Position numbers and translations under genes: made by a program
Shown: in pieces, positions 36,155-48,794 of the stretch
Numbering within the stretch: the stretch's first letter is position 1
Layout: every line of letters begins with the position of its first letter
Notes under the pieces: model-generated
Database searches by the model: none
The model's input: the letters and a program-made list of their open reading frames with translations, nothing else
What the model was told of the DNA's origin: nothing
Assembly: GCF_963422355.1 (NCBI RefSeq)
Contig: NC_085106.1
Location: forward strand, 970,201 to 1,034,200
Reading direction: 5' to 3'
Origin: Corticium candelabrum
Taxonomy: Eukaryota > Porifera > Homoscleromorpha > Homosclerophorida > Plakinidae
DNA length: 64,000 bases

Positions 36155-37791
36155 ATGAACAAAGACGAAAGAGAACCGGAAAACGCTGCAAGCGAGAAGG
36201 AGGAGCCAAAGGAAGGAAAGGGCGGAGATGCCCCAGGCAAATCAGGAAGACCTGAAACCACCAAACGCAGTTCTTCCGGGAAACCTTGTAAGTCAGTCGG
36301 GGACTCTGCACTATGCTTTTCATAGCATCAGCTCGCACGTGTTATCGAGCAAAGAATTCTATGTGTCGAACATCCTTTGTGTGCATGCAGGCCGATCAGC
36401 AATGGGTGAATATATTGTTGCGGATGGAGGACATCCACTGACACATCAAGGCAAGCAAGTGGTCCCACGCATTCGAGTGTAAATGATAATAATTTTTGTG
36501 CTGTAGCTGATCCGAGTCCTGGACCTTCAGATTATCATCCAAACATGACTCCATGTTCCAGATCTACACCTAGATATTCGATTGTTGGCAGACACAAGCT
36601 CGTTAAAGGTCCTACTAGTTGATTGCAATTATCCTGTGCATTTGATTTTGAATACTGCTTGCAGAGAATGTGACTCCTGGTCCTGACAACTATGATACAT
36701 CACGTGACCTCAAATGGACCGACAAGACACATAGTTTGAAGGAAAAAGGAAAGACTCACCCGTATGATGTCAGACGTATGGAAACCGATATCTCCACTTA
36801 GTTAAATACGTTTGGCAATGTCTTTGTTCTTTTTTCTTGTGTTGACAGTCGATGCTCATCTGACCTGTAGTATTGGAGCAGCAGGATATCTCGTACAATA
36901 TTGGGACACAGGTCGACATGCAAGCAGATCTTCAATAGGCAGTCGGCATTTACGAGGCATAAATGCTGGACCACCAAACTACAAGGTTCAACCTGCAGAC
37001 ACACACGGTACAAACATAAACAGGCTCCTAGTTTACCACGGAATAGATTTTACAACAGTACATGTCTCTAGGATTCAATACTCCTGGTCCCGACTATCGA
37101 CCAAATTCACCATATTGGGGACGAGGGACACAAAAGTCCTTTGGCTTAAAATTGATCAACGATGATCCGTTCACACCCGGTCCTGGTAAGCACACTGAAT
37201 ACGCCAATCAAACTACAGAAGCTGTATTCATATCATAACCTAGGACCTGGAGGATACGACTACAATGAACTAAAACAAGGAGTCTCCTATTCTTTTGGAT
37301 CACACCTTGACCCACCGATTTGTAAGAATGCCTCAGATTATCTTAGCAACTGAATGTCTGTAATACAATCTCAAGGTTTTGAAACACCTGGGCCCGGTAC
37401 CTATGACATAACAAGCACCATAGGAACTGCAACAGCAAAGTCAATTGCAAGAAAAGCAACCGACATCGACAGTAGACACATTTTTACAACAATCAACACT
37501 GGCGTGACTCTTATTTCTCGTAGGTAATTTTGTTCCCAGTCCAAACACATACTACAACCAATCCACGATGAAGAGTCCACAGTACAGTATGACATACAGA
37601 GCATTTGAAAGAGAAAGTTAGTGATACTAAAGGTATCTAGATAATATCAAATACAAATAGTTTTGTTTCTCTAGTCGAGGACAAACATCCTAGTCCAGCA
37701 CAGTACTCACCCAGGAAGGTAGCATTGAAGGAAACTCCAAAGTACTCATGCAGGAAAAACTGTCGACCTTGCTATCCGGATATTCTTAACT
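36155..37791 (+). CDS. ODF3/CIMAP-like sperm-tail PG-rich repeat protein, cut by gap
   Basis: Ten exons in phase, then the gap: 36155-36287, 36391-36450, 36507-36608, 36665-36761, 36871-37007, 37072-37185, 37244-37321, 37376-37471, 37524-37616, 37675 on. STPGR repeats recur: ADPSPGPSDYHPN, NVTPGPDNYDTSRD, GINAGPPNYKVQP, FNTPGPDYRPNSP, TPGPGPGGYDYNE, ETPGPGTYDITST, VPSPNTYYNQS, HPSPAQYSPRK. Such P-G-P-x-x-Y repeats define outer dense fibre protein 3 and ciliary microtubule-associated (CIMAP) proteins, found in the lumen or on the wall of axonemal microtubules. The N-terminus is charged and low-complexity. The intron after 36450 starts GC (CAAG|GCAAGC). The C-terminus is lost in the N gap. Exact paralogue unknown. 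Confidence 0.8.
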
Positions 37792-37991
37792 NNNNNNNNN
37801 NNNNNNNNNNNNNNNNNNNNNNNNNNNNNNNNNNNNNNNNNNNNNNNNNNNNNNNNNNNNNNNNNNNNNNNNNNNNNNNNNNNNNNNNNNNNNNNNNNNN
37901 NNNNNNNNNNNNNNNNNNNNNNNNNNNNNNNNNNNNNNNNNNNNNNNNNNNNNNNNNNNNNNNNNNNNNNNNNNNNNNNNNNNNNNNNNNN
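37792..37991. other. Assembly gap (200 N)
   Basis: Exactly 200 Ns interrupt the last visible exon of the ODF3-like gene. From 37992 to 38412 I see no exon that clearly continues it. Confidence 0.99.
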
Positions 37992-38415
37992 TAAGCACGT
38001 AACGCTTCTAGTACGTATCTAGACAGCTCAGCCATCTAGTAGTCAGATAATTCTGCGGTGTCACGACTCCTTTTCAGCATTCAGTTTCGCCAACAGTACA
38101 CTGCCGAATGTATATCTGCAGCGCGGTAGTTTGAGAAATCAACTCATTGTACACGGTTAGTGTCTCTACATTAGGTAGCAATCAGAGTCCGTGCATTGAA
38201 ACAAGTCGTACGTAGTACACGACACATGCAACTACGAGTCAACTCTACACTTCCTGAACATGGTAGGTCCACTGCACTGCTGCTTTCTCACGCCTACATG
38301 CTCCCAGTTCACCGTGAGGAGAGCCAATAGCGTACAAAAGACCTACTTGCTGATTCGAAAGTACCATCTGATAGACTGCGCTAACAACACGCAAATCTGA
38401 TCATGACGTAGTCCG

Positions 38416-38463
38416 GTCCGTCTAGCCTCGCCCCGTCTACCCTCGCCCCGTCTGGCCTCGCCC
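38416..38463. repeat. 15-bp GC-rich minisatellite, three copies
   Basis: CCGTCTrsCCTCGCC is repeated three times just outside the left end of the Mutator-like element. It is absent from the right flank, so it belongs to the host side of the junction. Confidence 0.8.
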
Positions 38464-38486
38464 CAAACGCAGTGTGGGTTGCAGCC

Positions 38487-39588
<1,102 letters not shown>

Positions 39589-40795
39589 TCATATGGCTGT
39601 TTACTCAATTGGAAAAGTGTCATCTCATAGCATTCGTACATTCAAGACACATTAATGCATTAACTACTATCGTCCTAGCAATGATTGGACAAGAAACTCC
39701 CATCTTTGCCTCATTTGATTCTAGTGTATATATTGAGTAACTGGTATTTCATTGGGGTGGACAAGGTCTGTGACTGTTGTTGTCGACAAGAACTGTCTGG
39801 CTTGCTGCATTCTGGGTGTTCTGACCATTACTAATGGCCATGTGAAGTACGGTATATGTTAGTCTGCATGTTAATGTGGCAGCTATGGCAGAACCTAACA
39901 TGTGTGGTTGTACTTAGAAATGTGAGAGCGTTACCTGGGCCATCAAGCTACACCTGGTACTGAAATAATCCAGGTAGCCAAGCATGGTGTTTGTCCTTTT
40001 GTTGGCTATGTCACATTACTGGTATGTTTAATATGGATATTTGTGATAACCATTTGCCTGTCTTGAGTCTGTGTACTTTGATGATACAACCGTAGGTTGA
40101 TGACACTTGAAAGACACCATGTATGTGAGACAACAGCAAAATCAACATGGTGAGGCAAATGACCCGTAAGAGAAATGGTAGAATTAAAGCACAATTGTTA
40201 TGCAGGTCCTTAATACTTCTAAAATGATCTGTTGCCAGCCAGTTGACAGTTGTTTGGCTGAAATTCTTTGTCAACATTATTAATTAACAATGAGTTGATG
40301 TCTGCTACTTGTTATGAGTTCATTTGAAGCCATGCTCTGACTAGAAGAAGGAGTCATGATCAGTGAAACCTGCACTACTACAGAAATGGGAGTGATGAAA
40401 GTAGTCTTAGTTGCTAGTTGTACCAAGAGGACAGTTGTGACTTCAGATGTGACTTTAGATAACTATATTTTGACAAAGTATTACATTGCCTTTAGCAATA
40501 AAATGTTTGTCACTGCTTATCTTAGATGCATTGGATGTCCACAATTAATCATGAGCCATCTGACTCTTGTTAGAACTATAATTATAATAACGTCCAAACA
40601 TTGTGGTCAGATCTATAATTTGTGACTTGTAATAGACAACTTCCATTGTGTATGTGCAACAGCAGCAGTCGCTATTTCTTTTCTCACAGGATGCAGATCA
40701 GCATCTATACACATGATGCAGTCAAAACGTAGACAACAGCTATTGAATTAAATGAGAATTTATTTAATTCGCTAACATACCACAATGCAAAAAAG

Positions 40796-43177
40796 ATGAC
40801 AGCAAGTAGCAGAGACAAGAAGTTTGGTGCACCAAAGGAAGGGTGTGAAAGAAGCACACAAGACAAAAAAACAGGATGTCCATCCGACCTGTCTGTTTCA
40901 GTATTAACAAAACAACATCCCTTAAAATACCCACAGTATGTATCCATGCTCTGTCAAATTACACTTCAACCACAATCATCCACTGCACTCAGGACATGCA
41001 TTAAGTTTTCGACCAGTGTCACAAGAAACCAAAGATGAATACATACGGCTATTTGAGAATGGAAATTCTGCATCCAGTGCAAGGCATGAGCATGTGAGAC
41101 ATCTACAATTGGAACATGATGGAAAGCCAGATATCCAAAGACTATTAGCTGATCGATCCACAAATCCTAATGTTCAAGATGTCCAAAGGTTGTTTCGAAA
41201 CTGGAGAGAATCTACAGTGGGAGCTGAGAATGGCAAGGCCATGTTTGAGAGGTTAGATGATGAGGTAAACAGGTACAACAAGACTGTTGCTGCTGATGGT
41301 GGACAAGCATATATACAGAGGTACACTGCCACTCTGAAACAAAGACAGAATGGAGACAGTGAACTGCAAGAACATGCATATTCCAAGTCAAAGGTGGACC
41401 AGCAGCAACTTGAGAAACCATTTATTCTTGCCATCGTTACCCCTCTTATGGCAAGAGTGCACAAGCTTGTCCAACAAGCAGGAGAAATGGTCTTCTACAA
41501 TGCTACTGCAAGTCTGGATAGGCTAAATACCTCTGTTTTTATCATAAGTGCAGCAACTGCTGCTGGAGCTGTACCATTAGCTGTAGTGATGACTTCAGGA
41601 GAAGATGTAGAAACTTTAACACAGGCTTTTGAAACTCTCAAAACAGTTTTGCCATCAGATGCATTCCTTAGTCGAGGAGTAGAAATAGGGCCCATGGGAT
41701 TTATGACTGATGACTCAACAAGTGAGCGACAGGCCTTGAAAACAACATGGCCTCAAGCTACACTGTTTTTGTGTGCCTTTCATTTTTTGCAGAGCACTTG
41801 GCAGTGGCTATGGAATTCAACGTCAGGCGTTGCTGGTAATGACAGACTATTGTTTATGAGCATGGTAAAGGAGCTGTTATTCGCAGATTCTTCTGAAAAG
41901 TTGCTTGCTGCTAAACAAAGAATTGACAGTAATGTAAAAGTTCAGTAAAACATTAAGTTTCGAAACAGGTTGCAGTCCTATTGGGAAAGGCGTGAAGAAT
42001 GGTGTGTTAGCCTTAGAAAAGATTTTATAACTCGAGGAAACAACACAAATAACTACTCCAAGGCAGCAATTCACATTACTAAAGATATAGTATTTGATCG
42101 ACTGAAGGCCTACAACAGTATCCAGATGATCCAATTTGTTACAACAACAATGGATCTCTACTACAAACAGCGTTTGCTTTCTCTGGCTAACAATCGTCTT
42201 GATAACTTCGTTGCTCTTCGATTTACCATTTCAGGTAGTACAGCAGATACAGTTTCATCTCATACCATCCAAGCCACTGACTCAGATGACGTATTTCACA
42301 TTCAAAGTAGGACAGACAATCAACAAACATGGAAAGTGGATTTGACTGTAGGAACTTGTACCTGTCCAAGAGGAAGAAACGGTCAGCCATGTGGACATCA
42401 GCTGGCAGCTTCATTAAAATACAAACGTCACTCTTTAAATAAAATACCAACATCATCAGTATGTGGCCGCCAACTGTATGCCAAAATAGCAATCGGAGAG
42501 GCAGCACTACCAGTTGCATTCTACAGCCATCTGCACCAGAAAGAAGAAGACACCTATGTGAAAGATCTAGGGATGCAACCAGAGTGGAGTAAAAGAACCG
42601 AAACGTTTCCAAGCTCTCAACACACAGAAATTGAAGACCAAGAAACAACTATTGACTATGAACCTGCATCGCCAGAATCTGATCATGCAAGTGAAGACCC
42701 ACAACAGCATCAGAGCCACACCACCTCTAGCAATTTTGAAGACACTCTAACAGATTTGACATACGTCATGACAGACATTAAGAAAGGATTGGCAAGTAGG
42801 GGCACTCTATTTACAACAGCTATAAGAGAATTTTGCAGCCAGTATAAAAAATTAGAGGTGCTGATGGCAAAGAGAAATCTTACACAAAGCCATTGTTAAT
42901 ATCTGCTCTGCACAAGTTTGGAAAGGGACACGGACGTAAAATCAGAAGCAACAAACGCACCATTACAGTACAACCAACAGCTGTAAGCAGACGAGCCATT
43001 AAAAAGTGTGGAGGAAAACCTCTTAAGGCTGGTCGTCCATCATTAATGCAGAGAAAATCAAACAATACCAACATGAAAAACTTATGTCGTCACACTCTAC
43101 CAAAAAGAAAGCTCCGGTCAAAAAGAGTTCACAGTCTTCAAACAAGTATTGATAATAGGAGACAGAACGCTTGCTAA
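40796..43177 (+). pseudogene. MULE transposase with SWIM zinc finger, frame broken
   Basis: Three pieces. Residues from ATG 40796 (TASSRDKKFGAPKEG, TGCPSDLSVSVLTK) give the N-terminal FAR1/FLYWCH-like part. The frame then changes near 40935, after LKYPQY, into YPCSVKLHFNHNHPLHSG and ALSFRPVSQETKDEY. The MULE catalytic domain follows (FYNATASLDRLNTSVFI, GFMTDDSTSERQAL, FLCAFHFLQSTWQWLW), with a TAA at 41946-41948 in the same frame. The frame continues from 41970 (SYWERREEWCVSLRKDF) to a SWIM finger CTCPRGRNGQPCGH (CxC-x7-CxH). A third change near 42890 leads to a basic tail (TVQPTAVSRRAIKKCGG, GRPSLMQRK) typical of animal ZSWIM-like transposases. An intron rather than a lesion is possible at the last join. 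Confidence 0.85.
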
Positions 43178-43259
43178 AATGGCCGGTATCAAGCAAAGTG
43201 TGGTGCTCTAGCACACAATAATTGTTTGCCTCCTCTTATTTGATTCTTGCCTAGATTGA

Positions 43260-43511
43260 TTATACAGTTACTTGTTCTAACTTCAGTTTGTTTACATCAG
43301 GTAGTTGTGCATTTTTGATTTGAGTAAAGCAGTGACTCACAAACTTTACTAATGTTTGCCTTACTGCATGATTTCTTTCTTGTTTGTGCTCTTGCAAAAG
43401 TAAATTAGTTTTAGTCGAAACGATTGTGCGGACTGTTTGTCTTAGAAAGCATTGTACAAGGAATACTTTGCCTAATTCTCCATCAGCAAAGCATGTAAGG
43501 AAATTGAACAT
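43260..43511 (-). CDS. Small ORF inside the MULE, antisense
   Basis: 83 codons (MFNFLTCFADGELGKVFLVQ...). The composition looks protein-like, with an even mix of hydrophobic and charged residues. It resembles nothing I know and lies between the transposase tail and the right TIR. Some MULEs carry accessory genes, but chance is equally likely. Confidence 0.2.
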   Translation of the reverse strand: MFNFLTCFADGELGKVFLVQCFLRQTVRTIVSTKTNLLLQEHKQERNHAVRQTLVKFVSHCFTQIKNAQLPDVNKLKLEQVTV

Positions 43512-43928
43512 GTAAGAACAACATGTAAAAAATAGGTTCTTTTAATAATACACTTAGAAATTGTTCAAAGTCCAAGGTAGAGTTCACCATTAATTAATTA
43601 ACATAACAAATTTCACTTTGACTAATGGCTATACAACTATCTGTAAAAGTAAGCAAATATAAGGTTCCTAGTCATTGGCTGCAAACATATATCATGAGAA
43701 TTCTAAACGCAATTCAGACTGTACAAAAAAATTAAGCTGCCAATGAAAGCCATTCTAACAGCATTTAAGTTCCATGTAACATTTAAGTATTAAGTATGCC
43801 GTTACCCCTCACTTTGGCCAAGTCTCTAAGATTTTCCTGCCTTTAGAAGAACCAGTTGGCACCTGTCTGATAGGCCTTCTGTTAGACTTCTCCCCTGTAC
43901 AAATACTCTATTTCAACTTCCTTACACC

Positions 43929-43932
<4 letters not shown>

Positions 43933-43994
<62 letters not shown>

Positions 43995-44980
43995 TATACT
44001 AATTATATAACTCAGTTACTGTCATTCATGTCACCAACCATATAACAACCAATGCCTAGTTTGAAATATAATGCCAGTTGCCAAAATGCATATCCAATGT
44101 ATACACCTATAAGTGTCACAACACAATGACTGATACCATCAACTTAACTAAGAGTCATTAACTTAACTTAAATTAATTAACATAATTTAATTTAAACCAA
44201 TGTAGCTCTAAATAGAGATTACCTCAATAATAGCTGTGTGACAACCAGCAGTGTTATCAATATGTCGTCATCATCATCATCATCATATTCTATGCATTAG
44301 TAATTAGTATGTTGTTTACATTAAATGATCCGATTAGTAATGATTATTAGAGTACATTATTTTGTGTAGTGTTTATCCAACTAGATAATGCTTAGTAAAT
44401 ATTGTGTACACACACATATCATTTGCTGTTATTTTAATTGTATACTACCCTATTAGAGTGTTTATCTGTTAATGAATCTTTTTAGTAACTTAGTAGTTGT
44501 GAAATAGAATTAAATTACCTGAGTACTTTGCACTTTTCTGCATATTATTTAATTAATTGCACACAGGAAATAAATTTGCAATAAATAGTACATGATTTGA
44601 TGTATGCAGTGCATGCAACAGTGTCAATATTGACGCATAAATCGCACCCGAAAAAGATTTTACGAAAAATGAAAATTTGCTTAACTGCGAAGAATAGTAA
44701 TTATAAATGACTTTACCTGTCGTCTAATTTATTGAAGTTGATTTGTGCCGAGAAAACTACGTTCAGCAGACGACAAAAACTAAGGCCCCCTTTCAATAAA
44801 CGGCGCATGTTACTGCTCGAAAGGTGCACAACAAGAAAGCACTTCGTTTATGTCAAAATCGCGGTTGCAAGATGTCCATTGACTGCCGAGCCTCGTACTA
44901 CCAGACCACTGCAAACCGCGAGGAAGTGCATACGGGAGCAGCTAAACCCACACCCAACGGGGCCCAAAAAAATTCGCCAG
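43933..44980 (-). repeat. Right terminal inverted repeat of the MULE
   Basis: Reverse complement of 38487-39586. The inner (AC)n here is about 57 bp against about 110 bp in the left arm. Confidence 0.92.
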
Positions 44981-45696
44981 CCTGGATGCGCTACACTGGT
45001 ACACCGCCTTTCTGGAACTGAGCTTTCGATTGGACTTTGACGTTGTTCTACCCTCTGTACTTGTCGATATTGCGATTTTAGGACGCTGTCAAGCGTTAGT
45101 AAGAGATTAATTAATTGCAGCTACGCTAGAGCGTATCGGCGAAATGGCAGATCAGAAATGGCACTTGCAGTGCATCATACGCCTTTGAACGCGTACACAG
45201 GTTCTCAGTTGAAGCTGCAATGCGTCATATACCTCTACTGCAATGCATTGGACTGCTGCTTACTGACGGGAGGCTCTGTAATTATAAGACGATGTCTGTA
45301 AAACTCTACGATTGCAAATTATATCTATAAACGGCCTAAACGCAAGGATTCCCCACAGCCTATATTTAATTAATTAATTAATTACACCAACGCATCACAG
45401 TCAAACTTTACTACATGTACCTGGCATTTGGTCCGGAAAATCCGGGAACTTTACACGGAGTACGTCATGTCATGGCTACCAAGTGTGTGTGTGCACAAAC
45501 AACATGCAATGACGTAATTATTGTGTTGTGGCAGCCATGACGCGAAATCCGTTTTTAAAGATTGTGTAACGTCCGCTCTAGAACATCTAGTTGCGTCAGG
45601 TTTGCTCACAACGCACGATTTATTCATGATCACACGTTGATAAGAAACAAATTTAAACCTCTGGGGCCGGGTTCAAGACCGAGTGTTGACGCAGAA
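44981..45696. other. Right flank of the MULE up to the small membrane gene
   Basis: No exon is seen. It contains several TTAATTAATT-type AT runs and two GTCATGTCATGGC/GCAGCCATGACGC segments around 45465-45545 that are partly complementary. 5' UTR of the gene at 45697 is expected near its right end. Confidence 0.45.
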
Positions 45697-45771
45697 ATGG
45701 ACTGGGATGGATGGAAATTATCACTAAGCAATCCTATATGTAAGTATCTAGTCTAGATCTAGATCTACGCG

Positions 45772-45827
<56 letters not shown>

Positions 45828-45830
45828 TGT

Positions 45831-45897
<67 letters not shown>

Positions 45898-46457
45898 TTA
45901 GATAAATTATTGTTGCAGTGATTATATCATCATATATAATCATCTTGATTTTCTTTCTTTCAGATTGTCAAAATGATACTCTCTATTACATGGACACTCA
46001 ACCACCTCATTTCCTGTTTCTAGTGCAAACTGTTTTGTTTCTGGCTATTTCAATAGGCTGCATCTGTGTATGTATACCACTGCTATTCATTTTCAGAATG
46101 ATCCAGCAAGTATGGCAACAAGGATTCCAAAGTAAGATATCCAATTGTAATTTTTTGGGATACTGCTATCTGTAGGCAACCCCAACGTCTTTCTGTCTGC
46201 ATGTCTACCGGTCTTCATTTATTAAATATTAATTAATTAAACGACTGCTGTTACGATTAAGATGAAAATGACTAGCAAAAGCTGTTTTAGAGGTCCAAGA
46301 CACCTATAACATACAGAGCCTAGAAGGTAAATCTCCTGGAAGACAGAACTGTCCCTACGCAATCTCAACCTGTGACACATATATCACAAGTTTCACACCC
46401 GCAAAGAGCCAGAATAAAAACCTACCAATATTTGGTCTTCTATTGCTGTTCAAATAA
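45697..46457 (+). CDS. Small single-pass membrane protein, unknown
   Basis: Three exons in phase, 125 aa: 45697-45739, 45964-46131, 46291-46457. MDWDGWKLSLSNPIY is followed by DTLYYMDTQPPHFLF, a strong hydrophobic segment (VQTVLFLAISIGCICVCIPLLFIF), then a basic/aromatic turn RMIQQVWQQGFQ and a polar tail. A Cys-rich membrane segment followed by Arg suggests an N-out, C-in topology. Not recognised. A long (TG)n lies in intron 1. An AATAAA run at about 46660-46680 could serve for polyadenylation. Confidence 0.55.
45776..45896. repeat. (TG)n microsatellite
   Basis: Two TG runs joined by GTGGTGTGGTG, about 120 bp, in intron 1 of the small membrane gene. Confidence 0.97.
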
Positions 46458-46788
46458 CAGCTGTGTAAACATTTTGACAGTTTTCACTCTAGACAGTTAC
46501 AGTATGCAGGTGACTACAGTCTTGCAAGATTAATTAAACTGGACGACCATTACACATGTGATACTATAAGTGGTACCCTAAGCAATTAATCAATAGTTAT
46601 TATTAACTTAATCATCTACTGGCAACCCAAGCTTTATGCAAACCACACCACAGATAAGTAAATAAATGAGTAAAATAAATAAGATATGTGTCCTTCAACT
46701 GTCTCCATCTGTACAGTATGTTCCATTGTTTGTTATATCTGCTGTCGTTTAATAAATCCATACATTTGGTGGGTTCAGATCGATTCTA

Positions 46789-48276
46789 ATGTGTGTCCAA
46801 ATTGTGACTTGTATTTTAATAGCAATTGAGTATTGTCAATTGTTGAGCAAATGTAAAAAGGAGTGGCCCTTTTACAACATCCTCGTACAACTTGGAAAGG
46901 AATTTTCAGAAACAGACGTTAGACGTGCCAAGCAGTACCTCAAATCCTGTATTTCTCCTTCCTCTGATGTCACATCAGGAGAAGATGTTTTGTTTGCAAT
47001 AGACGAGGCCTGCCAAAAAGCTACAATAAACACTGAACAATTTGTATGTGAACTCCTCAAACAACTAGACAACAAGTCGCTTCAGAGCAAATTTGAGCAA
47101 CTCACCCACAAAAAGCATAAAACTGAAAGACGGTCACAGACATGCATAATTGTGACTAGTTCTATTGAAAGAACCTACAGTCACCTGCCACCAGAATTAC
47201 AAGCAATGCGAAAATTCATGCAAGGTGACGATCAAGGAATGATAATCCACATACAAGAATTCCTTCAAACTCGTGTTGGAGAACATTCCTGTAGTAATGC
47301 TATGCCCATACCATCGGTCTCTTTTCCTAACTGCACATTCAGTGGTTTAGATCTAACACATATACAGAATCCAGATGTCTGTTCTGATATTGAAAGGAAT
47401 TTCTTTCTGTGCATGCTTGCAACATTATCTTTTCGAAAGACACAAAATCATGAACAAACACGGTGGCTAATAAATCTCATGTCTCCTATAGAAAGGGCAC
47501 ATTGCAAAGCACAGATGTATGGGTCTTATAAGACTGAAGAACAGCAAGCGCAGTGTCAAGCAATGCTGGATTATCTGCAATTAAATAAACCAAATCTTTC
47601 AACTTATGAGTTTAATTTGAAACAATCACTTGTATATGACACCTTGGGAATACTGTTATCAAAAAATCCACAAGGACTGGACATCGCCGGATTTCAACAA
47701 AAGAAGGAGAATCACGACAGAGCAAGGGTACTTCGTCAAAGTCTCTGTATACAAGAACAATCAGGCTACTTGGAAAAATTCACTTTGCAGCTGAATTCTT
47801 ACTCATCACTACAAAGTGCTGGCTATGCTAGAGCAATCCTCAGTTGTAAAGACATTTCATTGTCTCCTAATGACAGAATATCTCTTGCTATCGATGCAGA
47901 AAGTATCCATAGTAAGTCTATGACTGAACAGCAATTGCTACTCAATATGCTGGGCATACATCCCGATGAGACATGTTGTATTCCTGGAATGTTGGCTGCT
48001 CGATTTGACAACATGCTAAGAGGATTGCGCATTCAACAGCTGTCACTTTCATTGCTTTCTTCAACTGATGCTCAACAGGAAAACATGTTGCATCACATTC
48101 ACACACAAATGAGCTTTATTAGAAGAAGTTTTGAAAAAGTTCCTGATCATTGGATGGATGAAAATTTAATTGCACTTTGTGATGGAATGTTATTCAGAAA
48201 CAACTTCTTGAAAGAACAAGTCATTTCAAGAACGATTCAAGGATTTGCTTTGGATAACCCTTATATACCGGAATGA
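46789..48276 (+). CDS. Unrecognised 495-aa protein, possible death-effector-like N-terminus
   Basis: A single uninterrupted frame. Residues of about 28-105 are helical, with the spacing of a death-effector domain: FYNILVQLGKEFSETDVRRA, then KQYLKSCI, GEDVLFAIDEACQKATI, NTEQFVCELLKQLDNKSLQS. DEDs typically read LLxxxxxEL-x-xDLxxLKFL. A central linker with several cysteines follows (SFPNCTFSGLDLTHI), then an all-helical C-terminal half (RTIQGFALDNPYIPE at the end). No signal peptide, membrane segment or repeat-domain signature. The first 15 residues could be 5' UTR if an upstream exon exists. Codon use and length argue for a real gene. Its N-terminal part is helical and polar, unlike transposase. 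Function not known. Confidence 0.6.
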   Translation: MCVQIVTCILIAIEYCQLLSKCKKEWPFYNILVQLGKEFSETDVRRAKQYLKSCISPSSDVTSGEDVLFAIDEACQKATINTEQFVCELLKQLDNKSLQSKFEQLTHKKHKTERRSQTCIIVTSSIERTYSHLPPELQAMRKFMQGDDQGMIIHIQEFLQTRVGEHSCSNAMPIPSVSFPNCTFSGLDLTHIQNPDVCSDIERNFFLCMLATLSFRKTQNHEQTRWLINLMSPIERAHCKAQMYGSYKTEEQQAQCQAMLDYLQLNKPNLSTYEFNLKQSLVYDTLGILLSKNPQGLDIAGFQQKKENHDRARVLRQSLCIQEQSGYLEKFTLQLNSYSSLQSAGYARAILSCKDISLSPNDRISLAIDAESIHSKSMTEQQLLLNMLGIHPDETCCIPGMLAARFDNMLRGLRIQQLSLSLLSSTDAQQENMLHHIHTQMSFIRRSFEKVPDHWMDENLIALCDGMLFRNNFLKEQVISRTIQGFALDNPYIPE

Positions 48277-48794
48277 AATAAATTCTACAACAAATAGTAT
48301 TAGATATCTGGACACTTGACATAAAGATTATACTATATTTACTCAAGATTCTGAAATAAATTTTACGACGACTGCATAGAGTACGAGATATATCTGGACA
48401 CTTGACATAAAACAATGTGTATACTGGTAGTCACAGTAGAATGTACTCTAGCAAGAATTGAACCTTCAATAGCGCCTCTATGTGTCGTTGTAATCAAGCT
48501 TGGACTTTGAAGCTGAGTAAATGGATCATATGGTCTGCATGTTGACTGCATACATTAATTAATTACCTTTCAACGCGTCTTTGTAAATCCTTCTTCGGAT
48601 TCAGCGTGGAGGTGCCGCCGTTCATAACTGGAATTGTACGCATGATGCTCAAGTAAAACACGCCCCATCCAAAGACCGGACTTCGAGGGCACACCGCGCG
48701 AGATGATATCGTCGTAAACACTTTCGGTATGAAAATTATGTTTACCGTTCAGTCATCAGAAACACTCTAAATAAGCCGCTCAGAAAACGGTGTA
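48277..48794. other. Intergenic region before TEX11
   Basis: It includes a repeated pair of about 24 bp (TATCTGGACACTTGACATAAA at about 48304 and 48390, given as its core ATCTGGACACTTGACATAAA). No exon is seen. The last 150 bp should hold the TEX11 promoter. Confidence 0.5.

Noticed and set aside
41970-42899. Second half of the MULE transposase as a separate host SWIM-domain gene
   Set aside because: It is in the same frame as the first half, lies between the TIRs and has the order expected of one transposase.
45640-45680. tRNA-like B box (GGTTCAAGACC) near 45670
   Set aside because: No A box or cloverleaf could be found around it.
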